A DNA stretch of 64,000 bases, from assembly GCA_015852425.1 (NCBI GenBank), contig JAAAIG010000050.1:1-64000 (forward strand). Reading direction: 5' to 3'. Within the stretch, counting starts at the first letter, position 1. Each line of letters starts with the position of its first letter. Below the pieces are notes generated by a model. It saw only the letters and a list, made by a program, of their open reading frames with translations. It did not search any database and had not been told where the DNA came from. The DNA is from Gryganskiella cystojenkinii. Taxonomy: Eukaryota > Mortierellomycota > Mortierellomycetes > Mortierellales > Mortierellaceae. Position numbers and translations under genes: made by a program. Shown in pieces: positions 12,425 through 23,070 of this stretch.

Positions 12425-13861
12425 TTAAAGCTCGCGGTTGAGACCGGCCTCAATGACCGTGTACAACTCCAGGGCCTCGGGAGGTTGAGGGATGGTCTTC
12501 AAGATTTCAGCCGCAGTGATTGCTCGCCCATAGAACGCAGCGTTCGCTTCCTTGCGCTCCAAAAGAACAGTGCCATCCAAGGAAACACCAGCGTAAAGAC
12601 CCTTGGATTTTGTGTACGAGTAAATCTGGGAGGTGTTGGCGCCACTCTCCATGTTGGCCGAGACACCGACCTCACCACCGACACCGACTGGTCCAGCACT
12701 GACCGACAGACCACCTCCGAGGGTCACGGATCCACCCTGGACAAACGTCGTCTCGACGGCCTCATCCGTCATCAAGACAAGGATAATATCAGTGATATCA
12801 GCTCCGACCAATGCACCGAAACCGACACCTCCTGTAGCGATGAAACTAGGAGCGGACCACTGTCCATCCGCGTTTTTGATGACGACCACTCCACTGCCTC
12901 CACGAGCACTGACGATGAAGCCCTATTATGGGGCAGGGAAGTGGGCAAATAAAATGTTAACATGTGCATGTGAGAAATTGTTTTTTTTTTTTCTTGTGCA
13001 TTTTTTAAACACGAGTTCACCGTCATGGCGTCATATTGACCCTCAACCCCCTCTTTTTGTTCGTTTCCTTCGAAAAATGAAAAAGACTTACAGCCTTGAT
13101 GACAGTGTAGATAGCCAAACCCTTGGCACGACGAAGGACCTCTGTGGGGATAATGTTGTCGAAACCTTGTTCGTTCTCCTCCTTGTCGACAAAGCCTCGG
13201 AGCAAATTGGCAGCCTTTTTCAAATCCTCCGCTGCCGAAGAGTCGGGCAAAGGCGAAGAGATGTTTGCGTTTTTGGCGGATTCCTGCATCTGACGGGTTG
13301 CGACGGTTGCAGTCTCTTGGAAACGACGACCGGCCTCACCGGCCTTCTTGCCAACGTCTAAATAAAAATGATAGAGAGAGAGAGAGAGAGAGACGAAGCG
13401 CGCGCGGCGAATAAAGACAAAACATGGCATAAGGGGGTGGTATCAGTCAGGAGTTCGCTGAAGAGATAACACGAGTCGGTGACGCGCCACATTGTGGTTT
13501 GATGGAGGAAACTCTCATTTTCGATTCTCAAACGGAAATTACACCCTCCAGAAAATAAAGAGGCGATGCAGTCGACATTGCAACAAGGACAAAGTTCCAA
13601 TAATGAGTAGAAAACAAGTCAGCCCCTTGGGGAGGCGGCAGTGCTTCCGAGTAGTTTTGTTCATAATGGCGCAGATTGTTTTTGTCCGAGAAAATAAAAT
13701 ATAAAAAAGGTTGCCCTATCTAATTAAAGCATTTGCGGTGGGGTCTATTTTTGTGTCGGGTTATATTTCGTTCCTGTGCCTTGTGAGTGAGAAAGGGTCG
13801 AGTCGACTTGATGAGGGGGTGTACCTTGAGCAGCAGCCTTGAATTTGTCTAAGAAGGACAT
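12425..13861 (-). CDS. SYLF (Ysc84-type) domain protein without SH3 domain
   Basis: Three exons: 13861-13825, 13357-13092, 12922-12425; 266 aa, phases match (CAA G|AC GTT; AAG GCT|GGC TTC). The protein starts MSFLDKFKAAAQ, followed by a Gln/Ala-rich helical stretch and then the SYLF domain: IPTEVLRRAKGLAIYTVIKA, GFIVSARGGSGVVVIK, GQWSAPSFIATGGVGFGALV, DIILVLMTDEAVETTF, SVTLGGGLSVSAGPVG and YGRAITAAEIL near the end. Family knowledge: SYLF domains bind phosphoinositides and F-actin; yeast Ysc84/Lsb3 act in actin patches during endocytosis and carry a C-terminal SH3 domain. Here the frame stops about 15 residues after the SYLF core, so no SH3 is present, as in several other fungal paralogues. 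Intron 1 contains a (GA)n run at about 13374-13394. Confidence 0.92.
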
Positions 13862-14569
13862 GATGTGATTGATTTGAAGAAATGGGATTGAAGAAAAGAT
13901 TCAAAAACACAAACACGAGAAGAAGAAAAAAAAAAGAGCAAAAAGGACAATCGATGAGAGCACTGTTCTTTTTTTCTGGTATTCCCCCTCTTTGTTCGTT
14001 TTTGGATGGATGGGCTGTGACCATGTTGGACAAAAACCTTGTGGGTGTTGTTTGTAGGCCTGTACACATTCTCCAATATTGACAAGGGCGAGAAAAGCGT
14101 GCACAGCCCTCATAGCTCTCTTCTTTTTCGAGAAGGGGGGCGGGACGCGCGCGAGAACGCTCCTCCTTCGCCACTTTATCTTCTGTCTTTTCTGGCTCAA
14201 TTGTAATAATACTTTGCACTCTTTCTCTCCCTCACTCTCTGCCTATCTTTTCCTCTCACCTCCTTCTTTTGTCTTGTCGTCCCTAATTCTCTCTGTCTCT
14301 CTTTTCATTCTCCCATTGACACTTCGCATCCTTCCCTTCGCTTTGCCCTTCCATTGCCTGCAACCACACTCGTAATCTAATCTAATTATACTTTTTACCG
14401 AGCAAGATCAACCGATTTCCTCGGACAGTCCATCAGACAGCTGCAACCGCTTCAGCCTCTCCCCTTTGCTGACCACTGAACTCTTTTTCTCTCTCACTCC
14501 TTTTTCCAACAGCAAGTTTTGCTGCAAAGAAAGGGGACGCACTCCTAGATATAAAAAAACGTGGGAGCA
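13862..14569. promoter_or_regulatory. Divergent promoter region, pyrimidine-rich
   Basis: About 700 bases between the start codons of the SYLF gene (minus) and the receptor-like pseudokinase gene (plus). The right half (about 14215-14400) is strongly CT-rich, and TATATAAA-like sequence occurs about 20 bases before the plus-strand ATG. No coding signal. Confidence 0.45.
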
Positions 14570-17500
14570 ATGCGTTCTCCATCAAGACGACATGGTCTTC
14601 ATAGACCCTCACTCCATTCTCCCTCTTTACTGCTCCTCCTCCTCTGGACTCTCGCAACTGCCATAACAGAGGCACAGGCTGGCCCACAAGCATCACTTAC
14701 TCCCTTCACACCTTCTACAACCCCTCTTCAACCACAACCTTCTCCTGCTGCAGTTTCTCTTACGAAAATAACGACCTGCGCCAGTGCAAACAACACTTCC
14801 TGGATCGTCGGCAAGAACGGCACGGCGCTCGTATTTGTTAAGGTCTTTGCTCCGGCTCCCCCAGGCTCCTTCTCTGCAGTCGTCCCCCCAGTCCCTTACA
14901 CGGCCAGCGGGACCGATGACGTGGAGGACACTTTTCAGGGCGGGAAATGTTTCGAGGTCAATCCAACCACCGTCTATTATATCTCGGCTAGTCACACCGG
15001 ATGGATCACTCTCCCAAGCGGTGGCGGATCAGCGGGAACAGGTGCGACTGGTCTGACTGCTCCCTGGAACCAGGCTGACCTCCCCGCCGACAAGAATTTC
15101 AATGTCGGGGCTATGAATGTCACTCAGTCGGCGATTGGTTTTGGCACTGCAGCTACGCCGAACGCGGAGCATGTCATGGTCATTTCGGTCTTTGGTGAAA
15201 ACTTGATGAGTTGGGATACGAACGGAACCAAGACCTGGGGAATCGCTAAACTTACGGGGTAAATCTTTTGTTTTGTTTCAGTTATTGTCGCCGTCATTGA
15301 CAGGAACAAGAAACAACAAAGAAAGAGAAAGAAAGAAAAACTAAAGACAATTAGGAAAACAGAAAGAACCACAAGGAAGTACCATAGAAAAAAGAACGCG
15401 AGCACAGCAGGAGACGGGATTCGAGGATCGAGGGGATGAACCGCCTCTGTTTTTTGTGTTCAGGCGTACCAACAAATCAGGATCCATTTTTTTTTTTCTC
15501 CGCTCGCTTTTGCCTCCCAGTTGTCGAGCTATTTAAGAATTGCCAACTAACACATTTGTTTGTGGTGACCCCTGTATGCCTAGCCTCAAGATCCCGGTTG
15601 CGAGCAGCATTCAAGGCATGGCATTCTCGTCCAAGGGAGGCAGCTCATCTTATGTCTGGATCCTTTACACGGACACTGCAACTTCGATGCAACTTCTCAG
15701 AGTCAACCCAAACCCAGGCATGAAAAACGATACAGTGAATTATCAGGATGTGCCTCAGAATGTCACCAGGCTTGTACCCTTGTCGGACGGTAATGGTGTC
15801 GCCCTCCTTGGACCTGCGTCGGTATGCTGTCGCTGTTTTGCAAATTAGATATCATTCTGTGGAAAATGACAAGGGGGCTGGCTTTTTTTTTTAAAAAAAA
15901 AAAAAGTTGAGGCATATGCACTGAAAACTAACAAAAGAACAAACAATCATATTAATTCTTCTCTTTATTTCATTAGGATGGAACCAATGAAGGAAACACG
16001 ATTGTCTCATATTACCGACCGTCGGGACCACCCACAGCGCAACAACGAAAGATCGTCAGGACAGAGCCAAACGGCTTGACTGAGGATCAATTTCTTGTCA
16101 GTGACACCAGCATCTTGCAAGTCAATCCTTCGAGCCTGGCAGCGACTATGATCGACGATGGTACACCACAGGTTTCAGGATCCGCCACCGGACCGGTCCT
16201 CCCTCAGCCTACAAACAGTTCACCAAAACGCTCGTCCAGGAATACTCTGGGGGTCATTCTAGGGATCGCTGGTAGCGTGGTTGTCCTAATGGCGTTGACG
16301 GCGACGTTTGTCCTGTTGAGGAGAAGAGCGCGCAAGAACGGTGGAGGAGGTGGTGGCAAAGGTGGCCTCCGATCCTTGTTTGCCAAGAAACCAAAGGACC
16401 TCTTTCCGGCGAAACGGGACGAGACGCTGGTACCATTGGGACTTTATCATCATCAGGATCGGAGTTTACCTGAGCTCCCACGGCATCTCGAAAACGATCT
16501 GCAAAGACTCGGTTATGCGGCGCCTAACGGTCAACATGGATACGGCAACAGCACGATGCAACAAAACCATCAACCTCCTCAGCAACCACCATCACAGCAC
16601 GGTCCACCCTACCCAGCCCGACCTTCGTATCTCTTGAACGATTCGTCCAGCACCAGTGTCGATGCCACGATCCCGATCGAGGCGGCCATGACTCATAACC
16701 GACATGACAAGATCATCAGCCCACATTCACAGGGACTCTCCCATTCGATCTCGATCAGCTCTACTACCTCGAACTTCGCGCGCAGGAACGCAAAGTCTGG
16801 GAAACGATTCGAGGAAAAGATTCAGTTGCAAGTGATTCGGTACGAGACGCCAGACTCTTATTTGATCAGTCCTCATGGTTCCCAGGGTCGAGTCGTGCTG
16901 GGGACGTATGCAGTGATTTCTCAAGCGAGGAGTGCGCGTTCAATCAAAAAACAAGGCGGTCTCACGCCCAGTATCGGTCGTTCCGGAACTGTGGTCGTGA
17001 GGAGGAGTCGATTGGAGATGGGCAGCTCACCAGGCGCTGGCGCAGGAACTGCAGGAGAGTCTACGACCGGCGAGAGTTCCATGTTGTTGACCGAAGTTGA
17101 GAACCAACATACTTTCGAAGTCGCGACACTGAAGTGGTACATGACCGAGATCCATTGGAAACGCGAGGCGGCTTTACTCAAACATTTGAAATCCCCCATC
17201 TTCGTGATGGAACTCCTTGAATCGTACGTTATTCCATCCCTTCAGAACCGAGTCCATACGTATCCGTTTGTCAATGCCATGGGTGGCTGTAGTTCGCTCC
17301 TGTCGGAACTGGGTCCTGTTAGGACGGCGCAACATACGCGATCAATCTTGAGGTCGATTTCCGCGGCGGTGGAATGGTGTCATCGCCATGGCGTCGTGCA
17401 TTTGAATATTCAGCCAGGTTCGTTCTTTTTGGAAGAGGGAATCGATCCTGCAACAGAGGACGCGTCCTGGAAACTGTGGGATTTCACATGCGCCAGGTTC

Positions 17501-18130
17501 ATCGGAGAGCCAGTCGGTCTTGTCGGTGGTGGTGGAGGGCATGAAGCTGTCGTATCCCCCCATCTGGCGCCAGGATCACCATCGTCTCATCAACAACAGC
17601 AGCATCCTTTGGGAGGTGGTCAGGACCAGTATGCGTTCTTACAGCAACGCCAACATGAGGAACAGATGGACAGGATTGGAGGCAACCCGTTACCAGCCGC
17701 GTATACTTCCCCGGAATTGTTGGAGGCCTGGCGTGCGGGTGATACGACGTATCCTGCAGAGGCCTGTATGGATGCCTGGTCACTTGGTTGTGTCTATTAT
17801 GAGATTTTGACTGGTGGACAACCACTCTTCCACACGGAGGCCGAGGCCTGGGCGCTTGTCGGGGGTTGGTCGAATCAAGGTGGCTGGACAGCACAAGATT
17901 TCCGGGTACCGTACCCGCCCCCTCCGCAAACACTTGCACAATCAACGTCAACGTCAACATCAAGCAGGCAAGGATCCTTTGGGGCTGTGGTGGAAGAGAC
18001 GAGTACGGCGTTTGAACGAAGTCAGATCTTGGATCCCTCGGGATCAATTGGCAGGTTGTTGCAAGAAATGATGACGGTCCATGCGGACGAGCGCGTTTCT
18101 CTTGAGACGATCATGGAGAGGATATACTAA
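14570..18130 (+). CDS. Receptor-like single-pass membrane protein with cytoplasmic pseudokinase domain
   Basis: Three exons: 14570-15258, 15584-15821, 15977-18130; 1026 aa, phases match. A signal peptide (SLLLLLLWTLATAITEAQA) leads into a roughly 370-residue extracellular part with several N-glycosylation sequons. A transmembrane helix follows at about 400-424 (LGVILGIAGSVVVLMALTAT), then RRRAR and a Gly/Gln/His-rich juxtamembrane stretch. The C-terminal third has a protein-kinase fold outline: a VAxK-type lysine at about 695 (VATLKWYMTE), HGVVHLNIQPGSFFLEE at the catalytic loop, WDFTCARF where DFG is expected, then YTSPELLEAW (APE-like) and DAWSLGCVYYEILTGGQPLF. The HRD aspartate is replaced by Asn (about 786) and DFG reads DFT, so I predict weak or no catalytic activity. 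Function unknown; the layout suggests signalling at the cell surface. The start ATG follows a purine-rich leader directly. Confidence 0.82.
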
Positions 18131-18635
18131 AAAAAAAATTCTTCCGTCTCTGCATCCTTAAAGGAGAACATTAAAATGTCATTTTTCTTTGCACGGTTCC
18201 TAATCAATGTTACTTTGCGGAGATTTTGTAAGGAGTTTACATAACCGGGAGGTCATCGATCGAGCCTGTGATTTTTTCAAGATTAGAACATCAATAAGGG
18301 ATCCTCATTGTTTCCATCGTTTTGTCCGAGGAGAAAAACTCTGTGCTCTAGATCTATGTTCTTTGTGCCCATCTGCTGTCAGCGTTGTTTGTTTGTTTGT
18401 GTTGTTTGAACGTCCCAAACTCCAATTCTTCCTTGTCTAAGCAACGATTTGTCAATCTGTTATGTCGACCATGTTTTTCCACTGAACTTTTCTTTCCTAG
18501 TTTTGTGTTTATATGCAGGAGACCTTTTTTTTGTTGGTTCCCATTCTTTCTTCAACTTTCCTCTCCACTCCATCGAAAATATCGCCACTTTACTTCTCGA
18601 TTTTTACCTTCACCTCTCTCAAAATCCATTTTTTA
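18131..18635. other. Intergenic, promoter of the next gene
   Basis: About 500 bases between two plus-strand genes, T- and CT-rich toward the right. No coding signal apart from chance frames that extend the next gene upstream. Confidence 0.4.
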
Positions 18636-19361
18636 ATGACTACCACGTCCGAGCCCGCCCCTGAACAACACCATCACTACCATACTCACCATGGTCATGA
18701 TCAAGATATCCAAAAGGCAACAACCGCTACCGTTATCGTCACCACCACGACCACCACGGTCGAAATTTCTCCCTCTGACTCCCCTCTCCTGTCGCTAATC
18801 TTTGACGATGTCACGTTGGCTGTATCCGATTTCCTCGTGGTGCCTCTTCGAGATCTTCAAAAGGAACTTGTCCGAGCCTTTCTCGATCAACCCAATGTGT
18901 TCTTTGAGACCCCCGAGATGAAGGATCAAGCCGGGGTCTTGTTCTCCGAGTTGTTTAATGATGTTCTCTTCAATGCCGGTCTTGGACGGTTTCACGAAAA
19001 GTTCCTTTATGCCAAAACACGAGCGATCGTGGACACGATTTGTCCCCGGGGACCAGCCAACAGCGAGGACGGCGAGGACCACCAAGTCAACGAGACGAGC
19101 AAGCGTCTTTGGGAAGAAATTCTCGAGGCACACCGTGAAAAGATCGTCCAGGCATCGAAATGGGATACGTTACAAGAATTTCCTTGGTTTATCCAAAGCG
19201 AGATCCGAGAACGGGTCGAGTTGACGTCAAGAGAGCTTTTGGACGAGAATTCGTTCATGATTGTGAATTGGGATAATGGCTGTAAATTGGCACTCTCGGA
19301 AATGGAGCGCAGCTCGATGGCTTTGTCCATGGAGATTGAACGAGCCATGGAACGAGGATGA
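18636..19361 (+). CDS. Hypothetical intracellular protein
   Basis: An uninterrupted 241-codon frame. ATG 18636 is chosen because the frame upstream is low-complexity leader sequence. The N terminus is His- and Thr-rich (HHHYHTHHGHD, then a Thr/Val run). The rest is a regular mixture of hydrophobic and charged residues, predicted mainly helical (LSLIFDDVTLAVSDFLVVPL, FSELFNDVLFNAGLGRFHEK, SEIRERVELTSRELLDENSF). No signal peptide or membrane helix is visible. I do not recognise the family. Length, codon regularity and the AATAAA-like signal at about 19403 after the stop make it a likely real gene. Confidence 0.68.
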   Translation: MTTTSEPAPEQHHHYHTHHGHDQDIQKATTATVIVTTTTTTVEISPSDSPLLSLIFDDVTLAVSDFLVVPLRDLQKELVRAFLDQPNVFFETPEMKDQAGVLFSELFNDVLFNAGLGRFHEKFLYAKTRAIVDTICPRGPANSEDGEDHQVNETSKRLWEEILEAHREKIVQASKWDTLQEFPWFIQSEIRERVELTSRELLDENSFMIVNWDNGCKLALSEMERSSMALSMEIERAMERG

Positions 19362-20287
19362 ATGATAAGGACATCTTGCGAGAAAGAGTAGAGAGAGAGA
19401 AAAAATAAAGTCAACTTTCCACCAGGCGCGTTCGCGCTTTGTCTCCAGTCGGACGCAAACTCGATCTCACGTTTTCCTCTTTCCTTTTCTTTTCACCCTA
19501 TCAACGCCTCTTTTTCCGCCATCACTCTCTGGGCCCTTCTCCAATACATACTTTACAACACAAAATTACATATCAATAAACTCTGGGGGTAATAAACAAA
19601 GTTTCCTCCGACAGTTCTTCAGTTCCACTTAAGGACCTCCACTCCTACCGGAATACTGCCTGAATCAGAGAGTAATTCCTCGACGAGATCTCATTCCCCT
19701 CTCCTCTTCACCTGTACAGAAAGGATATCAGGGCTATTCTTCTCGTAGCCAATGCAGGACGCCTGCACCACCATTGTGCCGCTGGTCTGCTCTCCATCCC
19801 CCTTGCTAGCAGCTAGAGGACTCCGGACTCCACATCTCGTGGCCAACAGTGTAACAGATCCAGACTTGAAATACAGTTCCCTGGAAATAAAGAGAGGACA
19901 GAGAGTCTACAAGGGTGTCAAGCATTCAGATAAGAAAAGGTATGGCGAACGTCGAGAAAGAACATATGCTGCCGCTGTTTGAGTTCCTGTTAGATAGGAA
20001 AATATTGCACCAAAAGGAAAAATCTACAGAAATTGTATCTCTACTGTAGACAGACTTTATGACTGAGACCACCGTATATTGGAAAGATCGCAGGTGTAAG
20101 CGGAACGCACAAACTTGTTATCAAGACCCTGCCAACAAATCTGAGTATTCCAAGTTTAATGACACTATCACTCTGCCCGCGCTTTCTTACATCAATTTGG
20201 ATAAAAAAAAATGGTAGGATGGTAGGATGGAAAGGGTATGAGACTTGCGTGAAGATATACTGGATCCTATATTCATCCCCGTTTGCT
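19362..20287. other. Intergenic between convergent genes
   Basis: About 930 bases between the ends of two convergent genes. It carries an AATAAA-like signal near 19403 for the left gene. Small frames around 19752-19982 show no recognisable protein features. Confidence 0.4.
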
Positions 20288-21793
20288 TCAGCTCAAAGGA
20301 ATGGCCTGAGGGAAAGAGAAAATGTTACCGATATCGACACTCTTCTTGATATGAACGAGCCGAGACAGGTTATCGCCATAGTAGGCCTGTAACCCATTGG
20401 GTATGTCGCGTTCCATATAGTTTTGATATCCTTCCAGACCTTGGCTTGAGCTATAGGCGGCCTGTAGCTCCTTGGCAAAACGATCGCTCCAGTCTGTGCA
20501 CTCTGTGCAAACCGAGCCTGACTCTGAACTTGAAACACTCCAGATGACGCCATATTGGATGCTGTAGAGTGTACCGCGATGATTGTCAAAGGCAGAAGCT
20601 GAGTTAGGGTAGTCTATCCTACCACCCCACATTTCAAATATGACAGAAGGAGTCACTCGGCCGTTGGTATTGTTAGGAGGGTTGTTGAGGTATTTGCTGA
20701 TTATCATCATTTCGCGATCAGATATGGGCTGGCGGTAGAGAAGTGAGCGAAGACGGAAAGAGCGAGCCTGTTCCGCAAATGGATCATCAAGTTTAGCACC
20801 CTCAAACTTGGCCCACTTGGCTGCGGCCTGATACCAAGTGCCTTCGTCGAAAGTTGTCTGCAGAGGCGGGCCTGTGAGAGCAATTAGAGAAGCGAGAGCG
20901 ATCTGGGCTTTGTCTTGGGAACCGAGAAAGGTGCCCGCGACCAGAACCATGTCTTGGTCGATGGATATCAGAGGTGTGAAGTCGTTCACGATGTTCTTTG
21001 CCCATATACCAAAGGCATCTATGACAGTTCGAAACGCTGCCCAAGGGTACGAGGCTAACACTATCGTTACTATAGTGGGAGCCTTGTACGCTTGAATCTT
21101 GAATTCTGTCACCAATCCAAAAGATCCTCCGCCTGCTCCTCGTAATGCCCAAAACAGGTCTGGTCTCGACGTTGCATTGACCTTCCAAATATGGCCATTG
21201 GCATCAACCATGGTCAACCCGACGACGTTGTGGGTCAGCATACCGTACTTGCGTCCCACCATACCCATGCCGCCTCCAAGAGCATGTCCACCAACGCCAA
21301 CACCAGGGCATGATCCGGCGGGAACGAGATATTCGCCAGCGTTCCATAGCTTGATATACAAAGGCCCAAGTCGATTGCCAGCGCCAACTGTGGCGATACC
21401 GGTGTCATGATCGATTACAAACTGCTGAAACAGGTTGAGGTCGATCACCAGCGAGCCATTTTTGCCACCTCCACTGTACCCCTCAAAAGAGTGACCACCA
21501 GATCGAGGTGCAATGGAAACATTGTGAAGAACAGCGCATAAGACAGCGGCAGCAGCCTCAGCCTCACTAGCAGGATGGAAGATGGCACTTGGTTCATAAT
21601 CAAAAATGTGGTTGTACACTCGTCGGTCATTGTTGTACATAGGCGAGGATGGGGTGCTGAGGTATGACTTCCTGTCACCCTTTATGCTTTGGAGACAGGT
21701 GATAAGGCCAACTGGCTGTGCCTCGGTGCTACTAATGTACATGAGAATTGTGCACAAGGCTGTGGCGGTTAGCGCTCTGCACTGGACGAACAT
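20288..21793 (-). CDS. Secreted FAD-linked oxidase, berberine-bridge (BBE) family
   Basis: Single-exon 501-aa protein. The N-terminal hydrophobic stretch ending TEAQPVG is a likely signal peptide. The FAD_binding_4 (PCMH-type) domain follows: APRSGGHSFEGYSGGG has the His (about 101) that normally carries the 8-alpha FAD bond. AGSCPGVGVGGHALGGGMG has the Cys (about 162) that forms the second, 6-S-cysteinyl bond in glucooligosaccharide-oxidase-like members. Both attachment residues being present predicts bicovalent FAD. The C terminus has the BBE motif (YYGDNLSRLVHIKKSVDIGN, then FSFPQ). Family knowledge: such enzymes oxidise oligosaccharides or secondary metabolites with O2, releasing H2O2, usually outside the cell; the substrate cannot be read here. 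It sits next to the first array of secreted six-cysteine proteins. Confidence 0.93.
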   Translation of the reverse strand: MFVQCRALTATALCTILMYISSTEAQPVGLITCLQSIKGDRKSYLSTPSSPMYNNDRRVYNHIFDYEPSAIFHPASEAEAAAAVLCAVLHNVSIAPRSGGHSFEGYSGGGKNGSLVIDLNLFQQFVIDHDTGIATVGAGNRLGPLYIKLWNAGEYLVPAGSCPGVGVGGHALGGGMGMVGRKYGMLTHNVVGLTMVDANGHIWKVNATSRPDLFWALRGAGGGSFGLVTEFKIQAYKAPTIVTIVLASYPWAAFRTVIDAFGIWAKNIVNDFTPLISIDQDMVLVAGTFLGSQDKAQIALASLIALTGPPLQTTFDEGTWYQAAAKWAKFEGAKLDDPFAEQARSFRLRSLLYRQPISDREMMIISKYLNNPPNNTNGRVTPSVIFEMWGGRIDYPNSASAFDNHRGTLYSIQYGVIWSVSSSESGSVCTECTDWSDRFAKELQAAYSSSQGLEGYQNYMERDIPNGLQAYYGDNLSRLVHIKKSVDIGNIFSFPQAIPLS

Positions 21794-22217
21794 GTTAATG
21801 AGAAAGTGGAGAGAGAATTTGCAACAATGAGGAAAACAATAAGAGATGGAAAACTGAATTTATTGAAAAGTACAGTTAACCTACAATAGCAGCATGGGCG
21901 ACAAACGGTCGCATCAACTTAAGAGTGGGAAGCTCAAACAGTGCAACGGTGTGCATGGAGGACAGTTTGGAGAACACACCTCCTTATCCCCTTGAAGTCG
22001 AGGGGGTTTGATTCCAGTGCACATAGGTAACCTTGGACCAGCGAAGGCCGTCGTCTTAAACTTCAACAGAAAATGGAGGCTCTCCAAGAGTTGATTTTTT
22101 TACTTCTCGATCTTGTCCCTTGATGCTATCCCTTGATACTGTCCCTCAATATTATCCCTTAATGTTATCTCTTGATATTTTTCGGAGTACTGCTTGTTGC
22201 CCTCAAGCGGTCGAAAT
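21794..22217. other. Intergenic upstream of the oxidase
   Basis: About 420 bases containing the oxidase promoter (minus strand) and, at its right end, the 13-bp tandem repeat listed separately. No coding signal otherwise. Confidence 0.4.
22114..22178. repeat. Five tandem copies of a 13-bp unit
   Basis: Five consecutive 13-base units of the form TRTCCCTTGATRY: tgtcccttgatgc, tatcccttgatac, tgtccctcaatat, tatcccttaatgt, tatctcttgatat. They differ from each other by 1-5 bases, so the array is not young. It ends about 40 bases before the truncated family copy that starts near 22218. Confidence 0.85.
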
Positions 22218-22506
22218 CTGAAGACATGTGTCTTGTCAGCAATTTCTGTCATCCAGCAGGACTATGCCTATTTCGTGGAGCGAGTCTTGGTCAACGACAT
22301 TTTTGGGTTTTGGTCGCCGATGGCGATGGTCCTGGGTTTTCAAGGGTTGGATCTTTAACCAAGGTAAGCCGGATCGCACGCACTACGCTGTTATTGTCGC
22401 CTCTGGAAACCATTCTTCTCTTGACGTTATGTTGCCTCCAATGCCATTATCTCTTCCTGTCAATGTTACCGACATCGCTACCACCTCTCGCTACAAGTCG
22501 TGTTAA
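22218..22506 (+). pseudogene. Six-Cys secreted family, truncated copy
   Basis: Only the C-terminal half of a family member remains. The frame begins at the TTC-like motif (LKTCVLSAISVIQQDYAYFV), continues through ERVLVNDIFGFW, shifts frame around 22320-22350, and ends KGWIFNQGKPDRTHYAV, VASGNHSSLDVMLPPMPL, RYKSC-stop. The signal peptide, first four cysteines and start codon are missing. It is the outermost copy of the left array. Confidence 0.75.
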
Positions 22507-23070
22507 AAAATACAATATACTGTTGTTTATCTCCTAGGCGACCTTGGCTTGGCTCTAATTTTTGTCCTCTTCATTCGTGCATACGACAAGAGGGGAGGTG
22601 ACAGTATTAAATAAACAGAAAAGAGGCTGAAGAGTGGCACGGCAAGATCATTGGTGGCCATGCGAGAGTTTTTTTATAAAAGTAGGACCTACTGTTCAGA
22701 TGATGGGGGCTTGCGGAGGCTGTACAAGCATCGTGCAATTCGTCATGCACTGTGTCGCTGGTCCTAAGGTCACTTTTAGCTTTCATGGTAATAGACCTCA
22801 TCCGAAGAAATCACTGTTGAAGGATGACAAAAGATAATTTTCTGTTTCCTCGGACCTTTCTACCCTTACACACCTTTCGTTCTTTCTCCCTGTCAACGAT
22901 ATCCACTATTTTTCTTCTCTATCTCCTCTCCCAATGTATCCAATTTCTTGAAAAAAAAGACCACCATCGCTTCCCTTGCGTACACTTTCCGTCGATACGG
23001 TACATCAACTAACAAGTGACCTCTCTCTCTTTATCTTTACTTTAAACCAGTGCTTTTTTATTTAAAAATC
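22507..23070. promoter_or_regulatory. Upstream region of family copy 23071
   Basis: About 560 bases. A TATAAAA box lies at 22675-22681, about 390 bases before the ATG. Long CT-rich stretches precede a likely leader-intron acceptor (TTTAAACCAG at 23041-23050), 20 bases upstream of the ATG. Confidence 0.45.

Noticed and set aside
12633..13361. 242-codon plus-strand frame
   Set aside because: Runs antisense across two exons and an intron of the SYLF gene, whose minus-strand translation is conserved.
17499..18047. 182-codon minus-strand frame
   Set aside because: Antisense shadow of the pseudokinase exon; no conserved features, and the plus strand is clearly coding.
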